DNA from: Verrucomicrobiota bacterium
GTDB lineage: Bacteria; Verrucomicrobiota; Verrucomicrobiia; Chthoniobacterales; SZAS-18
DNA: 46,566 nt
NCBI GenBank assembly: GCA_018240025.1
Contig: JAFEGM010000011.1
Coordinates: 1 to 46,566, forward strand
Direction: 5' to 3'
Shown: positions 17,301 through 28,188 of the stretch, piece after piece
Position numbering within the stretch: the stretch's first letter is position 1
Layout: every line of letters begins with the position of its first letter
The notes under the pieces: generated by a model
Databases searched by the model: none
What the model was told of the DNA's origin: nothing
The model's input: the letters and a program-made list of their open reading frames with translations, nothing else
Translations under genes and position numbers: made by a program

Positions 17301-19700
17301 TGCGGCATCTACTCGTCCGGCGGTGGCACCACCACGATCTCCAACAATGCGGTCGGATCTCTCACTGCTACCGCCACGCTGACTTCCAACGTGTCCTCGA
17401 TCGTCGGGATCGCCGCGGTGTCGGGCCAAGTCACCATCACAGGCAACACGATCGGCAGCGCGACCACCGCCAATAGTCTCAACGCCGCCAGCGCCAGCAC
17501 CAACGGCGGCGGTCAGCAGGTCACCGGAATCCTGCTCAATGGCACGACCTCCGCCAGCGTGACGAACAATCTGATCGCCAATCTGAACAACAACTATGCG
17601 GGGACCTCCACGGCCGGCCAGGTGCGCGGCATCTTCACCAACACGGGCGTGAACACCGTCACCGGCAACACGGTGCGCCACCTCTCGACCTCGAGCCAGA
17701 ACGGGAACCTCAACAACTCGCAGTCGGTGTTCGGCATCAGCGCCAACAGTTCGACCTCGGGGCAGACAATCGCGCAGAACGTCGTCCACTCGCTGAGCAA
17801 CACGACGACCTCCGCCGCGGTTTGCGTGACCGGAATCTGCTTCGTGGCGGGCAGCACCGGCAGTCACACCATCGAGCGCAATCTCGTGCACAGCCTGGTC
17901 TCGACGAGCTCCAGCGCCTCCGGGGGCATCCACGGGCTGCATGTGCTGACCGGTCCGGTCAGCGTGCAGAATAACCTCGTGCGCCTCGGCCTCGACGCGG
18001 ATGGCAACGGGTTGACCGGCGGCGCCATCCTCCGGGGCATCTACGATAACGGCACCACCGCCGGGCGCAGCTTCCTCCACAATTCCGTCTATGTGGGCGG
18101 CGTGAAAACCTCCGGCGCCGCCGGCTCGCGCGCGTTCGACGGCAGCTCGGGGACGACCAACACCCGCACCTACCGCAACAACCTGTTCGTCAACGCCCGC
18201 AGCAACAGCGGCTCGGCCACCGGGCTGCATTACGCGGTCGCCTACGGTGGGACCACGGCCAATCCGACCGGTCTGACTGCCAGCCACAACCTGCTCTGGG
18301 CCAGCGGTGTCGGCGGCGTGCTCGGTCTCTACAACAGCGGGGATCGTCCCGATCTCGCGTCCTGGCAGGCCGCCACCGGCCAGGACGCGGCCAGCCTGAG
18401 CGTCGACCCGCTCTTCCTCAATCCCACCGGCGACGCGGCCTCGTTCGACCTGCATCTCGCGGTCGCCAGTCCGGCCCGACTCGCCGGAGCGGCCGGCACG
18501 GGGGTGACGCTCGACTTCGACGGCCAGGCGCGCGACGCCAATTTCCCGACCATTGGCGCCGATGAGATCGTGGGCGCCCCGGACATCGCGGTCGCGCAGG
18601 GCGCCGCCCTGACCGACGGGGTCAGCTCCGTGGACTTCGGCAGCGTGCCGCAGAATGTCAGCGGCACTCCGCTCACCTTCACGATCACCAATCCGGGCTT
18701 GGTGAATCTGACCGGTCTGGCGGTGACGGTCGACGGTCCCGACGCCGCGGACTTCCTCATCGGACCGCTCAGCGACACCACCGTGCCGCCGGGGAGCGGC
18801 AGCGTGACCTTCACCGTCACGTTCCGACCGGGCGCCAACGGCGCGCGGCAGGCGGCCCTGCACATCGCCAGCAACGTGACGGGGGCGAAGAATCCCTTCG
18901 ACATCGCGCTGACCGGGACCGGCGCGGGCACGCCGCCCGCCATCCTGAGCGCCGCGGGCACCATCTTCACGGTCGGCAGCAGCGGCAGCTTCACCGTCCA
19001 AACCAGCGGGGTGCCGACCCCGACGCTGTCGGTCAGCGGCGCGCTGCCCAGCGGCGTCACCTTCACGCCGGCCACCGGCGTCCTGGCCGGCCTGCCGGCG
19101 GTCGGGACGGGCGGGAGCTATCCGCTCGTCTTCACGGCCGACAACGGCGTGCCGCCCGCCGTTACCCAGAACTTCACGCTCGTCATCAATCGTCCGCCGC
19201 TCGGCGGCGCGCTCACGCTCGGCACCACCCGCGATACGCCGGTCAGCGGGCCGGCCTCGCGCCTCGTGCTGGCCTCGTCCGATCCCGACGGCGATCCGGT
19301 CACGCTCGTCGCGGTCAGCGCCGCCAGCGCCCAGGGCGGTGCGGTCGTCTTCACGGCGGGCAATGTGACCTACACCCCGCCGACCGGCTTCACCGGCACC
19401 GACAGCTACACGTTCACGGTCGCCGACGGGCGGGGCGGCTTCGGCGCCGGCACGGTCACGGTCACGGTCAGCGCGCCCGCGATCGGCAACGGCGCAGGCA
19501 TTACCGTGACGATGACGGCCGCTGGTCCGCAGATCCGCGCGACCGGCATTCCCGCCCGCTTCTACACGCTCGAGGTGAGCGACAACCTGAGCGGAGTCTG
19601 GACCACGCTGGCCAGCGTCCAGGCCGGCCGGACGGGCACGATCCAATACACCGACACCACCCAGCCGCTGCCTTCGAGCCGCTTCTACCGGCTGCGTTGA
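11310..19700 (+). CDS. Giant exported multidomain protein: Gly-rich region, two beta-helix blocks, choice-of-anchor-D repeats
   Basis: 2796 residues. The order is: signal peptide (about 1-33); a cadherin-like beta-sandwich (34-130); a Gly-rich region (about 150-390, many GGGGG runs); a fibronectin-like domain (FEIGPDTNYGTT, about 395-480). Then comes beta-helix block 1 (about 486-1280) starting GPSGDYASLTAFLARL, and three choice-of-anchor-D domains (about 1284-1622; F.ITNPGL.DLTGLAVTFDGAD). Beta-helix block 2 (about 1629-2425) follows, then a fourth anchor-D domain, an Ig-like domain, a cadherin-like TYTPPTGFTGTDSYTFTVAD domain, and a C-terminal strand ending SSRFYRLR. Blocks 1 and 2 are clearly duplicates. 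It is a surface or secreted structural/adhesive protein by inference. ATG at 11247 is an alternative start, but the signal peptide favours 11310. Confidence 0.9.
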   Translation: MRYSLLSLRRHAALLGWAFLFSATLSPRAQGQANNADLASLTFSAGISVPAFDAATASYTQFVQNSTSTVTLTPTAAAGGATILVNGQPVSSGAASGNLTLAVGPNAVSIVVTAPDTVTTRTYNVTVQRAVRTATAGGLSSYTVPGGPVQNVALLARGADGGFGQLAAGSPPGGAGATMVASYALAGGDVLTLINGSAGLDGITDARSAGSGGGGSGVVRNASQVLIAAGGGGGHARGASGGGGQANANSTPAGGASVGATAGGGGGGFGVAGATASNGAGGGGAGALNALSAGGAGVDDGLIPGRTGGGGFGGGGGSFGQAAGGGGGYAGGAGSVNGLGPSLGGDSFVNTSVASGSVLRAIAGLDDGASRRAGELNVFLLPSPARAVTLASTGRGASRQIFGQVTSDAVPTNVSVVFEIGPDTNYGTTVAATPANVASLTPVSVSAALSNLPLGTYHYRVVATGPGGTTYGADAVFEVAPPLPSGTLTIGPSGDYASLTAFLARLAYCEMSGPIVLELQANYSSASETFPLVFSNLGTTSTNTLTIRPAADATGLSIVGAAAVTVDLDGAKFVTFDGRPGGVGSHSGSGVGTVSQLSLGNTSTSGVTVRLLNDATDNALRYLTVAGVNSTAASGTIVFGTTTGTTGNDNNTIDHCDIRDGASTPLTAIYSLGSSATTAQANSGNTVSNCNIFNFYGNADATGVRLDSFNSDWTITGNSFYQTATRAAVLNVSSRCVSIVASTGGNFLVSGNVIGGTQPNAGGTPWTTTGTLVNHGFVGIRLNVAASPVSSVQGNVIRNLAWTTGSSSANGAWGGIQVTSGSVDIGTVTPNVVGSVTGTGSVTLLSSNTTSGLFGLVGIYANSAGTVNIANNHVGGLTTTAVSVSNSTSIAGIIAGGTGGFTISGNTIGSTTTANSLHAQTATTDAGGQQVFGISTNGASTVVAGNTVANLRNGYAGTSATALTRGIVATAGTNSITGNLVRDLASASQATGELNSTSVCGIAQTSNTSPQLVAQNTIHSLSNSAATSASTVTGIYFSSGTVGTFTISQNLVHSLSVASSSASSAVNGLAFGAGAISVANNFVRVGLDAAGNSSAAASIVRGIFDSGTTPNRRFQHNSIYVGGVATSGAANSFGLTSIGLSNVRFFRNNLLVNARGNSGATGKHYAVQIGGAAANPTGLTSAGNLFLASSPNGGVLGLFASTDRLTLADWRAATGQDATSVSDDPRLLSATGPAASLDLHVAPNSPVLFAGVPTEITTDFDGDPRSATAPFIGADEFVAAFLTVQSPVGTALVDGGSRSFGAVLQGSTTDVVFQLTNPGNATVTGLAASLDGANADEFSVLTQPPTSLAPGASASFTVRHVSATPGSKTAALHLANSLPAPLHPFDVALTASSPADIVLEQPAGTALADGGTRDFGNVATGAAADLVFSITNPGLGDLTGLAVTFDGADAAEFTVLVAPPALLAPGASATFTVRHRPVALGFKSAALHVVSNVVGAKNPYDVALTARSLPDLVVERPAGTVIADGGTSALGTVVYGAPNDFVFTVRNVGLVDLTDLAVTFDGADGARFSVLTPPASPVPPGGSTTFTVRFQPNRPGANSAALHLASNAFGALNPYDLSLTANAVSAPLSGTRTVGPTGYYASLTHALQDLPVATLAGPLVLELQPTYSSAVETFPLVFGNLATAANPLTIRPASGAPALSITSADAITIDLNGAQYVTFDGRPGGVGTHNGSGVGAVSRLSVANTNSSGVAVRFINEGRNNTLRYVTFASVNATPISGTIVFSGTTGPDGNDGNTLDHCDLRDGSSPPANALYGFGSGASLGQFNSGNTVSNCNIYNFYSTSDSAGVRLDGGNTGWTISGNSFFQTASRAAVAGTARAIMINSSQGGSFLISGNFIGGSEPNAGGTPWTTTGTSAVYSFQGIRLSMSTVPASSIQDNTIRNFAWSSGGNISAPGNWAGIYLAGGAGTVSGNTIGSATGNDAITLLASTNTGGTTIGLCGIYSSGGGTTTISNNAVGSLTATATLTSNVSSIVGIAAVSGQVTITGNTIGSATTANSLNAASASTNGGGQQVTGILLNGTTSASVTNNLIANLNNNYAGTSTAGQVRGIFTNTGVNTVTGNTVRHLSTSSQNGNLNNSQSVFGISANSSTSGQTIAQNVVHSLSNTTTSAAVCVTGICFVAGSTGSHTIERNLVHSLVSTSSSASGGIHGLHVLTGPVSVQNNLVRLGLDADGNGLTGGAILRGIYDNGTTAGRSFLHNSVYVGGVKTSGAAGSRAFDGSSGTTNTRTYRNNLFVNARSNSGSATGLHYAVAYGGTTANPTGLTASHNLLWASGVGGVLGLYNSGDRPDLASWQAATGQDAASLSVDPLFLNPTGDAASFDLHLAVASPARLAGAAGTGVTLDFDGQARDANFPTIGADEIVGAPDIAVAQGAALTDGVSSVDFGSVPQNVSGTPLTFTITNPGLVNLTGLAVTVDGPDAADFLIGPLSDTTVPPGSGSVTFTVTFRPGANGARQAALHIASNVTGAKNPFDIALTGTGAGTPPAILSAAGTIFTVGSSGSFTVQTSGVPTPTLSVSGALPSGVTFTPATGVLAGLPAVGTGGSYPLVFTADNGVPPAVTQNFTLVINRPPLGGALTLGTTRDTPVSGPASRLVLASSDPDGDPVTLVAVSAASAQGGAVVFTAGNVTYTPPTGFTGTDSYTFTVADGRGGFGAGTVTVTVSAPAIGNGAGITVTMTAAGPQIRATGIPARFYTLEVSDNLSGVWTTLASVQAGRTGTIQYTDTTQPLPSSRFYRLR

Positions 19701-19843
19701 GGCCTTGTGCGGTGGTCGATGCTGAAGGCGCTCTTCGACGCAGCTTTTTCTCGACCCATGCACGAGTTGCCCGCATTTTCCCGCAACTTGGCCAGGCCCG
19801 TTCCTTAGTAGTCGATAACCCGCTCATTTTGCCGACTCGATCC

Positions 19844-20572
19844 ATGAAGCTCGCTTCGTCCCGCTCTCTGCTGTGCCTCCTGCTTGCAGCGTCCGCGCTC
19901 CTCGCGCCGGCCGCGCGGGCGGACATCACCGAGAACTTCTCGTTCACGCTCGGCGGCGGCAGTGGCACGATCATTCCCGACAACGACCCGACCGGCCTCT
20001 CGGATACGCGCACGCTCAGCAGCTTCATTGGCTCGATCACCAGCGTGAAGGTCACGCTCACCATCGCCGGTGGCTTCAACGGCGATCTCTACGCCTTCCT
20101 GCTGCACACCAACGTGAACGATCCGTCCGGGCTGACCGACGGCTTCGCGGTGCTGCTCAATCGCGTCGGCCGCACCGGCTCGACCCCCGATGGCTACGCG
20201 GACAGCGGCTTCACCACGGTCACGTTCGACGGCAGCGCGCTGAACGACATCCACACCTACCAAACGGTCACTAACCCCGGCGGCGGTGCGCTCATCGGCG
20301 GTGTCTGGGCGGTGGACGGCCGCGAGACCGATCCCGCGCTCGTGACCACGAGCGATCCGCGCACGGCGCTGCTGAGCTCGTTCAACGGGCTCGACGCCAG
20401 CGGCGACTGGACCCTCTTCATCGTCGACAACGCCCAGTTTGGGCAGGGCACGCTGGTCAGCTGGAGCCTGCAGATCACCGGCATTCCCGAGCCCGGCACG
20501 TTGGCGGCTGGCGTGGGTCTGCTCGGCACGCTCGCCTGCACCGTGGCCCGTCGTCGCCGCGCGCCGCGATAA
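19844..20572 (+). CDS. PEP-CTERM protein with P/Homo-B-type domain
   Basis: 242 residues from MKLASSRSLLCLLLAASALL (signal peptide ending PAARA). The body resembles the proprotein-convertase P domain: NGDLYAFLLHTN for the early strands and LNGLDASGDWTLFIVDNA-type sequence (here FNGLDASGDWTLFIVDNA) for the late strand, then GTLVSWSLQITG. It ends IPEPGTLAAGVGLLGTLACT then VARRRRAPR: a PEP motif, a membrane span and a basic tail, the PEP-CTERM signal cleaved by an exosortase. No exosortase gene is in the window. The protein should be exported and then released or linked to the envelope after sorting. It has its own 143-base upstream gap. Confidence 0.93.
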   Translation: MKLASSRSLLCLLLAASALLAPAARADITENFSFTLGGGSGTIIPDNDPTGLSDTRTLSSFIGSITSVKVTLTIAGGFNGDLYAFLLHTNVNDPSGLTDGFAVLLNRVGRTGSTPDGYADSGFTTVTFDGSALNDIHTYQTVTNPGGGALIGGVWAVDGRETDPALVTTSDPRTALLSSFNGLDASGDWTLFIVDNAQFGQGTLVSWSLQITGIPEPGTLAAGVGLLGTLACTVARRRRAPR

Positions 20573-20602
20573 GTCGAGGCGTTCGGCCGACGCTCCGCTC
20601 GC

Positions 20603-21208
20603 TCAGAACTTCAGCGCACACCCGTACGGCCGGGTGGTCGGCTTCGAGAGCGGCCGGCCCGCCATCGCTTCCTCGAGACCCTGGCGGATATAGTTGATGG
20701 CCTTGGGGAGGTCCGCCACGTCCGCCGAGGCGATGCTGTCGACCGCGCCGGAGTAGAGCAGTTTGCCGGCCGGGCTGACGATGAACACGTGCGGCGTGGA
20801 CTTCGCGCCGAAGAGCCGCGCGACCTTGCCTTCGCGATCGAACAGAAACCCGGTGTAGACGGGCTGTTTCTCGCGCAGCCATTCCAACGCCTGCTCGGTC
20901 GTGACGTAGCCTTCCTTGCCCTTGGCGGAAGAGGCGATGGTCAACCAGACCACGCCTTTGGCCGCCATCTCGGCCTGGATCTTCTGCAGATGGCCGCCGG
21001 TGTATTGGCGCTGCACGAAGGGACAGGCGGTGTTGATCCACTCGAGCACGACGTATTTGCCCTTGTGCGCGGACAGCGACTCCGTCCGTTCATCGACCGT
21101 CGGCAGCGAGAAGTCGGGCGCATCGTCGCCGATCTGCGGCGCGGCGCCGACCCACGCGGTAGAGGCGAGCAGCAGCAGCAGACCGAAGGCGGCGGAGTGG
21201 AGTCGCAT
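20603..21208 (-). CDS. Exported redoxin/thioredoxin-fold protein (single-Cys CPFV type)
   Basis: 201 residues. A signal peptide (MRLHSAAFGLLLLLASTAWVGA) is followed by an AhpC/TSA-type redoxin domain: APDFSLPTVDERTESLSAHK, VLEWINTACPFVQRQY with Cys62, and a later STPHVFIVSPAGKLLYSGAVD. The family with N..CPFV..Y has one conserved Cys at the active site rather than a CxxC pair, so a peroxidase-like or electron-accepting role is more likely than a disulfide isomerase role. The gene follows the multicopper oxidase after 5 bases and is surely co-transcribed. Working with a copper protein in the periplasm is inferred from this. Confidence 0.9.
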   Translation of the reverse strand: MRLHSAAFGLLLLLASTAWVGAAPQIGDDAPDFSLPTVDERTESLSAHKGKYVVLEWINTACPFVQRQYTGGHLQKIQAEMAAKGVVWLTIASSAKGKEGYVTTEQALEWLREKQPVYTGFLFDREGKVARLFGAKSTPHVFIVSPAGKLLYSGAVDSIASADVADLPKAINYIRQGLEEAMAGRPLSKPTTRPYGCALKF

Positions 21209-21213
21209 GGAGG

Positions 21214-23646
21214 TCAGTTGGCCGCGGGGGCTTTCGGGGGACTGATGCGTAGACGCAGGAAGCTGCTTTCGCCGGAGACCGGCACGTTCCCGCGGATGGT
21301 CATCCGGACCGTGCCATCGCCCTGATCGACCGGATTGCCGACCTGGTTCGCGACCAGGTCCACCGGAGTCCAAGTGGCGAGGCGATCGGCCGACTCCTCG
21401 ACCACGTAGCTGACGCCGCGATTCGCCGCCGTGAGCATGGGGAAGCTGATCGTGAGGTAGTCGCCCTGCCGCGAAACGGTGCGGCCGGTGCTGGGCAGGC
21501 GCGAGAGATCGGCCACGTTCGGATCGGTCCCGAGTGCATACTCGAGGAGGTTCGGGATGCCGTCGCCATCGGGGTCGGCGGCGTCGCCGGCCACGGGGTC
21601 GTTGGCGTTGGTCGTGCCGAAATGGGTGGCGCGCCAGTCGCCCAGCGCATCGACCACTTCGAACTGGGTCATCATGCCGTCGTCCTCGTGCTCGAGGATG
21701 TGGCAGTGGAGCATGTAGACGCCGAGATGATCGGTGAAGCGGAGCTTGAGCACGAGGACCTCGCCCGGGGCCACGCTCCACGTCTCCTTCATGGCCTCGT
21801 AGGGATAGGGTGGCTGGCCGTTGCGGCTGACGCACTGCTGATCGACGTCATGGATGTGGACGAGGTGGGTGCTGCCGGTCGGGTTGGTGAAGGTCCATTG
21901 CTCTGTGCTGCCGAGCAGCGGGCGCGCATCGATCCGCCCGGGCTCGAAGGTCTTGCCGTTGATGGTCCAGTGGTTGGAGGTGAAATCGAAGCTGAAGTGC
22001 CGCTGCACCGTCGGCTCGCCGAGGTCGGGCAGCGGGCGCAGCGCGGGCGGCACGGAACTGGGATCGGAGGTCACGTGCTGGGTGACGCGGAACTTGAGCA
22101 GCGGGACCACCTGATAGGCGTCCATGAGGTAGATCTCCTCGCCGAGGTGGCCGGCGAAATCGACGATCACATCGAGCCGCTCGCCCGGGCCGAAATCCAT
22201 GGCCGTGCGCGGCACCGGGGCCGGCAGCAGGCCGCTCTCGGTGCCGATCTGCGTGAACACCTGGCCGTTGCCGACCTGCTTCGGGTCGGTGCTGAGGGTC
22301 AGCGTGTAGAGACGCGCGTTCGAGCCGTTGAGGATGCGCAGCCGGTAGCGCCGGTCGGCCACATCGACGAAGGGCTGGTGGATGCCATTGACCAGGACCT
22401 TGTCGCCGTAGACGCCGAACTGGTCGTAGTAGTAGAGAATGCGATTCTGTTCGTCGAACTGCCGGTCGGCGATGACGAGCGGGAACTCGTAGGCGCCTGA
22501 GGGCAGCGTCTGCGGGTCGGCGGGGTCATCGAGGATGAAGAGCCCCTGCAGGCCCATCCAGACATTGAGCCCGGCCTCGCCCATGCGGTGGTCGTGGTAG
22601 AACTCGAGCGCGCCGCGTTCGTTGCCGCCGTCCTCGCGGCCTTCGTAGGTGTAGGTGCGGGAGGTGCCCGGGCCGAAGAGATACTCCGGGCCCGCGGCCT
22701 GGCCGTCGTCGGCGGACCGCGCGTGGCTGCCGTGGTGATGCACCGTCATCGCGCCCGCGATGGCCGGCAGATTGTTGAAGAACGTGATGCGCGTCGTCTG
22801 GCCGGTCGGGCGGCGGATGGTCGGACCCGGATAGATGCCGCCGTAGGTCCACATGTACGTGGGCGGTCCGTCGAGGATCTGCACGTAGGCCTCCTGGATG
22901 TTGATCGACAGATTCGAGGCGGTGAAAACCGGCGGGAAGGCCAGCGCGCGGGAGGTGAACGGCACCGGCGTCGGCGTGCGGGTGGGAGAAGGCGTGGGCG
23001 CGAGCGTCGGCGTGGGTGAAGGGGTCGGCGTAGCGGTCGGCTCCGCCGTCGGCGTGGGCGACGGCACGGCTGTGGGTGTCGGCGTCCGGGTGAGGGTGGG
23101 CGTCGGGGTGACCGTGGGCGTCTGCCCCGGTGGCGTGGTGGCGGTGGGGGTGGGCGTGAAGGTCGGCGTCGGGGTGGGGGTGCGAGTCGGTGTGAGCGTC
23201 GGCGTGGGCGTCGGCGTCGGGGTGCGCGTCAAGGTCGGACTCGGCGTGACCGTGGGTGTCGCGGTCGGCGTGGCCGCATTGACCGTGATGGTCCCGGTCA
23301 TCATCGCGCCATGGACGCGGCAGTAGTAGGACACCGTGCCGGTCGCGGTGAAGGTGAACGAGAAGGTCGAGCCGTTGTTGCGGATGCCCGAATCGAAGAG
23401 CCCGCTGGGCGTGTTGGGCACGCCCGAGGTGGCGCTGTGGTTGTTCGCCACCCACGTCCAGGTGACCGTGTCGCCGGCCGAGATGGTCAGCGTGCGCGGC
23501 GTGAAATTGTTCCCGTTGCCGACGCTGACGTTGAAGGTGGCCGCCGTGGCGGGCGCGCCGAAGACGGCCAGCAGCAGCAAGGCGAAGAGGGCGGAGAGAG
23601 CAGGCGGCGAAGCAGCGCGGCGCAGGGCGGGAACGGGAAAGTGCAT
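21214..23646 (-). CDS. Plastocyanin-like domain fused by Thr-Pro linker to a multicopper oxidase
   Basis: 810 residues. A signal peptide (1-36) leads into a small plastocyanin-like cupredoxin (about 37-124) with a complete type-1 copper set: His70 (NNH), Cys109 and His112 in [10 protein letters not shown], and Met115/116. A Thr-Pro linker of about 105 residues follows, then a multicopper oxidase (about 235-665). Its four copper motifs are present: [33 protein letters not shown] and [16 protein letters not shown]. The last carries the HCH pair for type 3 coppers and the type-1 site. The C-terminus has the shared module ([20 protein letters not shown], then FLRLRIS). It probably oxidises a substrate in the periplasm or at the surface while reducing O2. 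The extra cupredoxin could pass electrons to it. First gene of an operon with the redoxin. Confidence 0.95.
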   Translation of the reverse strand: MHFPVPALRRAASPPALSALFALLLLAVFGAPATAATFNVSVGNGNNFTPRTLTISAGDTVTWTWVANNHSATSGVPNTPSGLFDSGIRNNGSTFSFTFTATGTVSYYCRVHGAMMTGTITVNAATPTATPTVTPSPTLTRTPTPTPTPTLTPTRTPTPTPTFTPTPTATTPPGQTPTVTPTPTLTRTPTPTAVPSPTPTAEPTATPTPSPTPTLAPTPSPTRTPTPVPFTSRALAFPPVFTASNLSINIQEAYVQILDGPPTYMWTYGGIYPGPTIRRPTGQTTRITFFNNLPAIAGAMTVHHHGSHARSADDGQAAGPEYLFGPGTSRTYTYEGREDGGNERGALEFYHDHRMGEAGLNVWMGLQGLFILDDPADPQTLPSGAYEFPLVIADRQFDEQNRILYYYDQFGVYGDKVLVNGIHQPFVDVADRRYRLRILNGSNARLYTLTLSTDPKQVGNGQVFTQIGTESGLLPAPVPRTAMDFGPGERLDVIVDFAGHLGEEIYLMDAYQVVPLLKFRVTQHVTSDPSSVPPALRPLPDLGEPTVQRHFSFDFTSNHWTINGKTFEPGRIDARPLLGSTEQWTFTNPTGSTHLVHIHDVDQQCVSRNGQPPYPYEAMKETWSVAPGEVLVLKLRFTDHLGVYMLHCHILEHEDDGMMTQFEVVDALGDWRATHFGTTNANDPVAGDAADPDGDGIPNLLEYALGTDPNVADLSRLPSTGRTVSRQGDYLTISFPMLTAANRGVSYVVEESADRLATWTPVDLVANQVGNPVDQGDGTVRMTIRGNVPVSGESSFLRLRISPPKAPAAN
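22963..23274 (-). repeat. Thr-Pro linker-coding repeat in the oxidase fusion
   Basis: The plus strand shows repeated ggcgtc/ggtgtg/gggtgg units that encode TPTPT, TPSPT and TRTPT on the minus strand. It separates the cupredoxin from the oxidase and is related in sequence to the repeat at the left edge of the window. Confidence 0.8.
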
Positions 23647-23743
23647 TGAAGACGAAACGGGAAGAGCGCGGGGCCGCGCGCGGCCGGGTTTCTAGTTTAT
23701 GTGGTTGCTCTGGCAGTTACAAGCCCGTAGGAGGGTGAATCGT

Positions 23744-23844
23744 GATCCGCACTCTCCGAGTGCGGCCGGGCTCGCGCCGAAGGTCGTGGAGTGCTCCAGC
23801 TTGCTGGAGCCGTCACCCAGGCAGCTTGCTGCCGTCGAGAGCGG
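23744..23844 (+). repeat. Three-hairpin REP-like element, copy A
   Basis: Three hairpins in a row. CCGCACTCTCCGAGTGCGG at 23747-23765 has 8-bp arms. GCTCCAGCTTGCTGGAGC at 23793-23810 has 8-bp arms around TT. GGCAGCTTGCTGCC at 23820-23833 has 6-bp arms around TT. The conserved spacer begins GCCGAAGG. Two further copies in the same orientation lie near 29.1 and 45.6 kb. The element sits between the divergent oxidase and lipoprotein genes; the rest of the 332-base gap (23647-23978) shows nothing else. Confidence 0.9.
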
Positions 23845-23978
23845 GCGGCGTGTCGCGGCCGAACCCCGTCATCTCCGGCGACACCTCTCAACAGCCCCGC
23901 CCGCCCCGCCCGCCCGCCCGGCGCATTCGCGCATTCCGGCCCGGTGCTGCTATCTTCCCGACGATTCCTCCTCCGGCC

Positions 23979-24401
23979 ATGCGCGTTCTGCGATTTTATC
24001 TGCCGCTCCTCGTTCTCCTTACGCTGCTTTCCTCCTGCGCGCCGCGTTCGACCGACGAAGAGCAGATCCGGGAGCTGATCGCGGCCGGGGAAGCCGCGGC
24101 CAAGGCCCGCGATACCAAGGCTGCATTGGCCTGCGTGGCGGACGACTACGGCGACTCCAATGGCATGAACAAAGCCCAACTGGGCAATTTCCTGCGCGGC
24201 TACTTCTTCACCCGCGCCAAGGGCGACCTGCTGGTCACGCTCGGAGAATTCGAGTTTCGGTCTACTGACCTCGCTCGCGTGGATGCGACCGTCACTCTCG
24301 TCTCGCTGCGCGACCCGGATCGCGCGCGTCTGCAGCTGGAGTTCCGACGGCAGGGCAGCGGCAAATGGCTCGTCGGTCGGGTCGAGCGGCTCGACCGCTG
24401 A
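23979..24401 (+). CDS. Small lipoprotein with NTF2-like domain
   Basis: 140 residues. The leader MRVLRFYLPLLVLLTLLSSC has a lipobox (LSSC) with the lipidated Cys at residue 20. The mature part opens with EEQIRELIAAGEAAAKARDT and A.VADDY.D, the helix pattern of SnoaL/NTF2-like domains, and ends with beta strands (LEFRRQGSGKWLVGRVERLD). It is probably anchored in the envelope and has no visible catalytic residues. The ATG was chosen because the lipoprotein leader begins there; the open frame further upstream covers the hairpin element and is not coding. Confidence 0.85.
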   Translation: MRVLRFYLPLLVLLTLLSSCAPRSTDEEQIRELIAAGEAAAKARDTKAALACVADDYGDSNGMNKAQLGNFLRGYFFTRAKGDLLVTLGEFEFRSTDLARVDATVTLVSLRDPDRARLQLEFRRQGSGKWLVGRVERLDR

Positions 24402-24497
24402 GCCTGGAAGGCCTGCCGTAGACTTCTTCCCGGCAGCCTGCTGCGGCGGCCCGCTTGCGCGCGCCGTCGACTCGGCGAGCGTCGGTCGCATTCGTCG

Positions 24498-24851
24498 ATG
24501 ACCACCAAGCACCGCATCTTCACCACCCCGTTCGCGGCAGTCTACCCGCATTACCTCGCCAAGGCGGAGAAGAAGGGACGCACCAAGGCGGAGGTCGATC
24601 AGATCATCGGCTGGCTGACCGGCTACAGCGCCAAGCAGCTCGCCGGCGTGCTGAAAAAGGAGACGGACTTCGAGACCTTCTTTCGCGAGGCGCCGCAGCT
24701 GAATCCCGCCCGCAGCCTCGTCAAAGGCGTGGTCTGCGGCGTGCGCGTGGAGGACATCGAGGAGCCCACCATGCGCGAGATCCGCTACCTCGATAAGCTG
24801 ATCGACGAACTCGCCAAAGGTCGGCCGATGGAGAAAATCCTGCGCGCCTGA
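24498..24851 (+). CDS. DUF2200 family protein
   Basis: 117 residues, the full length of the family. [20 protein letters not shown] followed by [15 protein letters not shown], then [15 protein letters not shown], then a closing [15 protein letters not shown] and [20 protein letters not shown] follow the DUF2200 pattern closely. Function is not established; the proteins are cytoplasmic. It is in the same direction as the lipoprotein gene with a 96-base gap containing a GC-rich hairpin (GCAGC CT GCTGC near 24433). Confidence 0.95.
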   Translation: MTTKHRIFTTPFAAVYPHYLAKAEKKGRTKAEVDQIIGWLTGYSAKQLAGVLKKETDFETFFREAPQLNPARSLVKGVVCGVRVEDIEEPTMREIRYLDKLIDELAKGRPMEKILRA

Positions 24852-24896
24852 GCCGCTCCGTCGCGAAGCGCGGCACGACCAAGTGCTGCGCGGTCC

Positions 24897-24919
24897 GAGC
24901 GCCGGTGGGGCCGGCGCTC
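24897..24919. terminator. Hairpin between convergent genes
   Basis: A perfect 9-bp stem (GAGCGCCGG / CCGGCGCTC) with a five-base loop lies between the DUF2200 gene and the end of the BNR-repeat gene. No T-run. Probable bidirectional terminator. Confidence 0.5.
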
Positions 24920-24941
24920 GCTGGCGATTCGGGGCGAAGCC

Positions 24942-28169
<3,228 letters not shown>

Positions 28170-28188
28170 GGGTGGCGGAGAGCGGGCG

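Noticed and set aside
15831..19763. 1310-codon open frame on the minus strand inside the giant plus-strand gene
   Set aside because: It is Arg/Ala/Gly/Asp-rich with no domain, no signal peptide and no repeats that make sense, and it is antisense to a protein with clear domains. High-GC codon bias removes stops from this frame.
24430..24445. GCAGC CT GCTGC hairpin as a fourth REP-like copy
   Set aside because: It lacks the GCCGAAGG spacer and the other hairpins, so the match may be chance.
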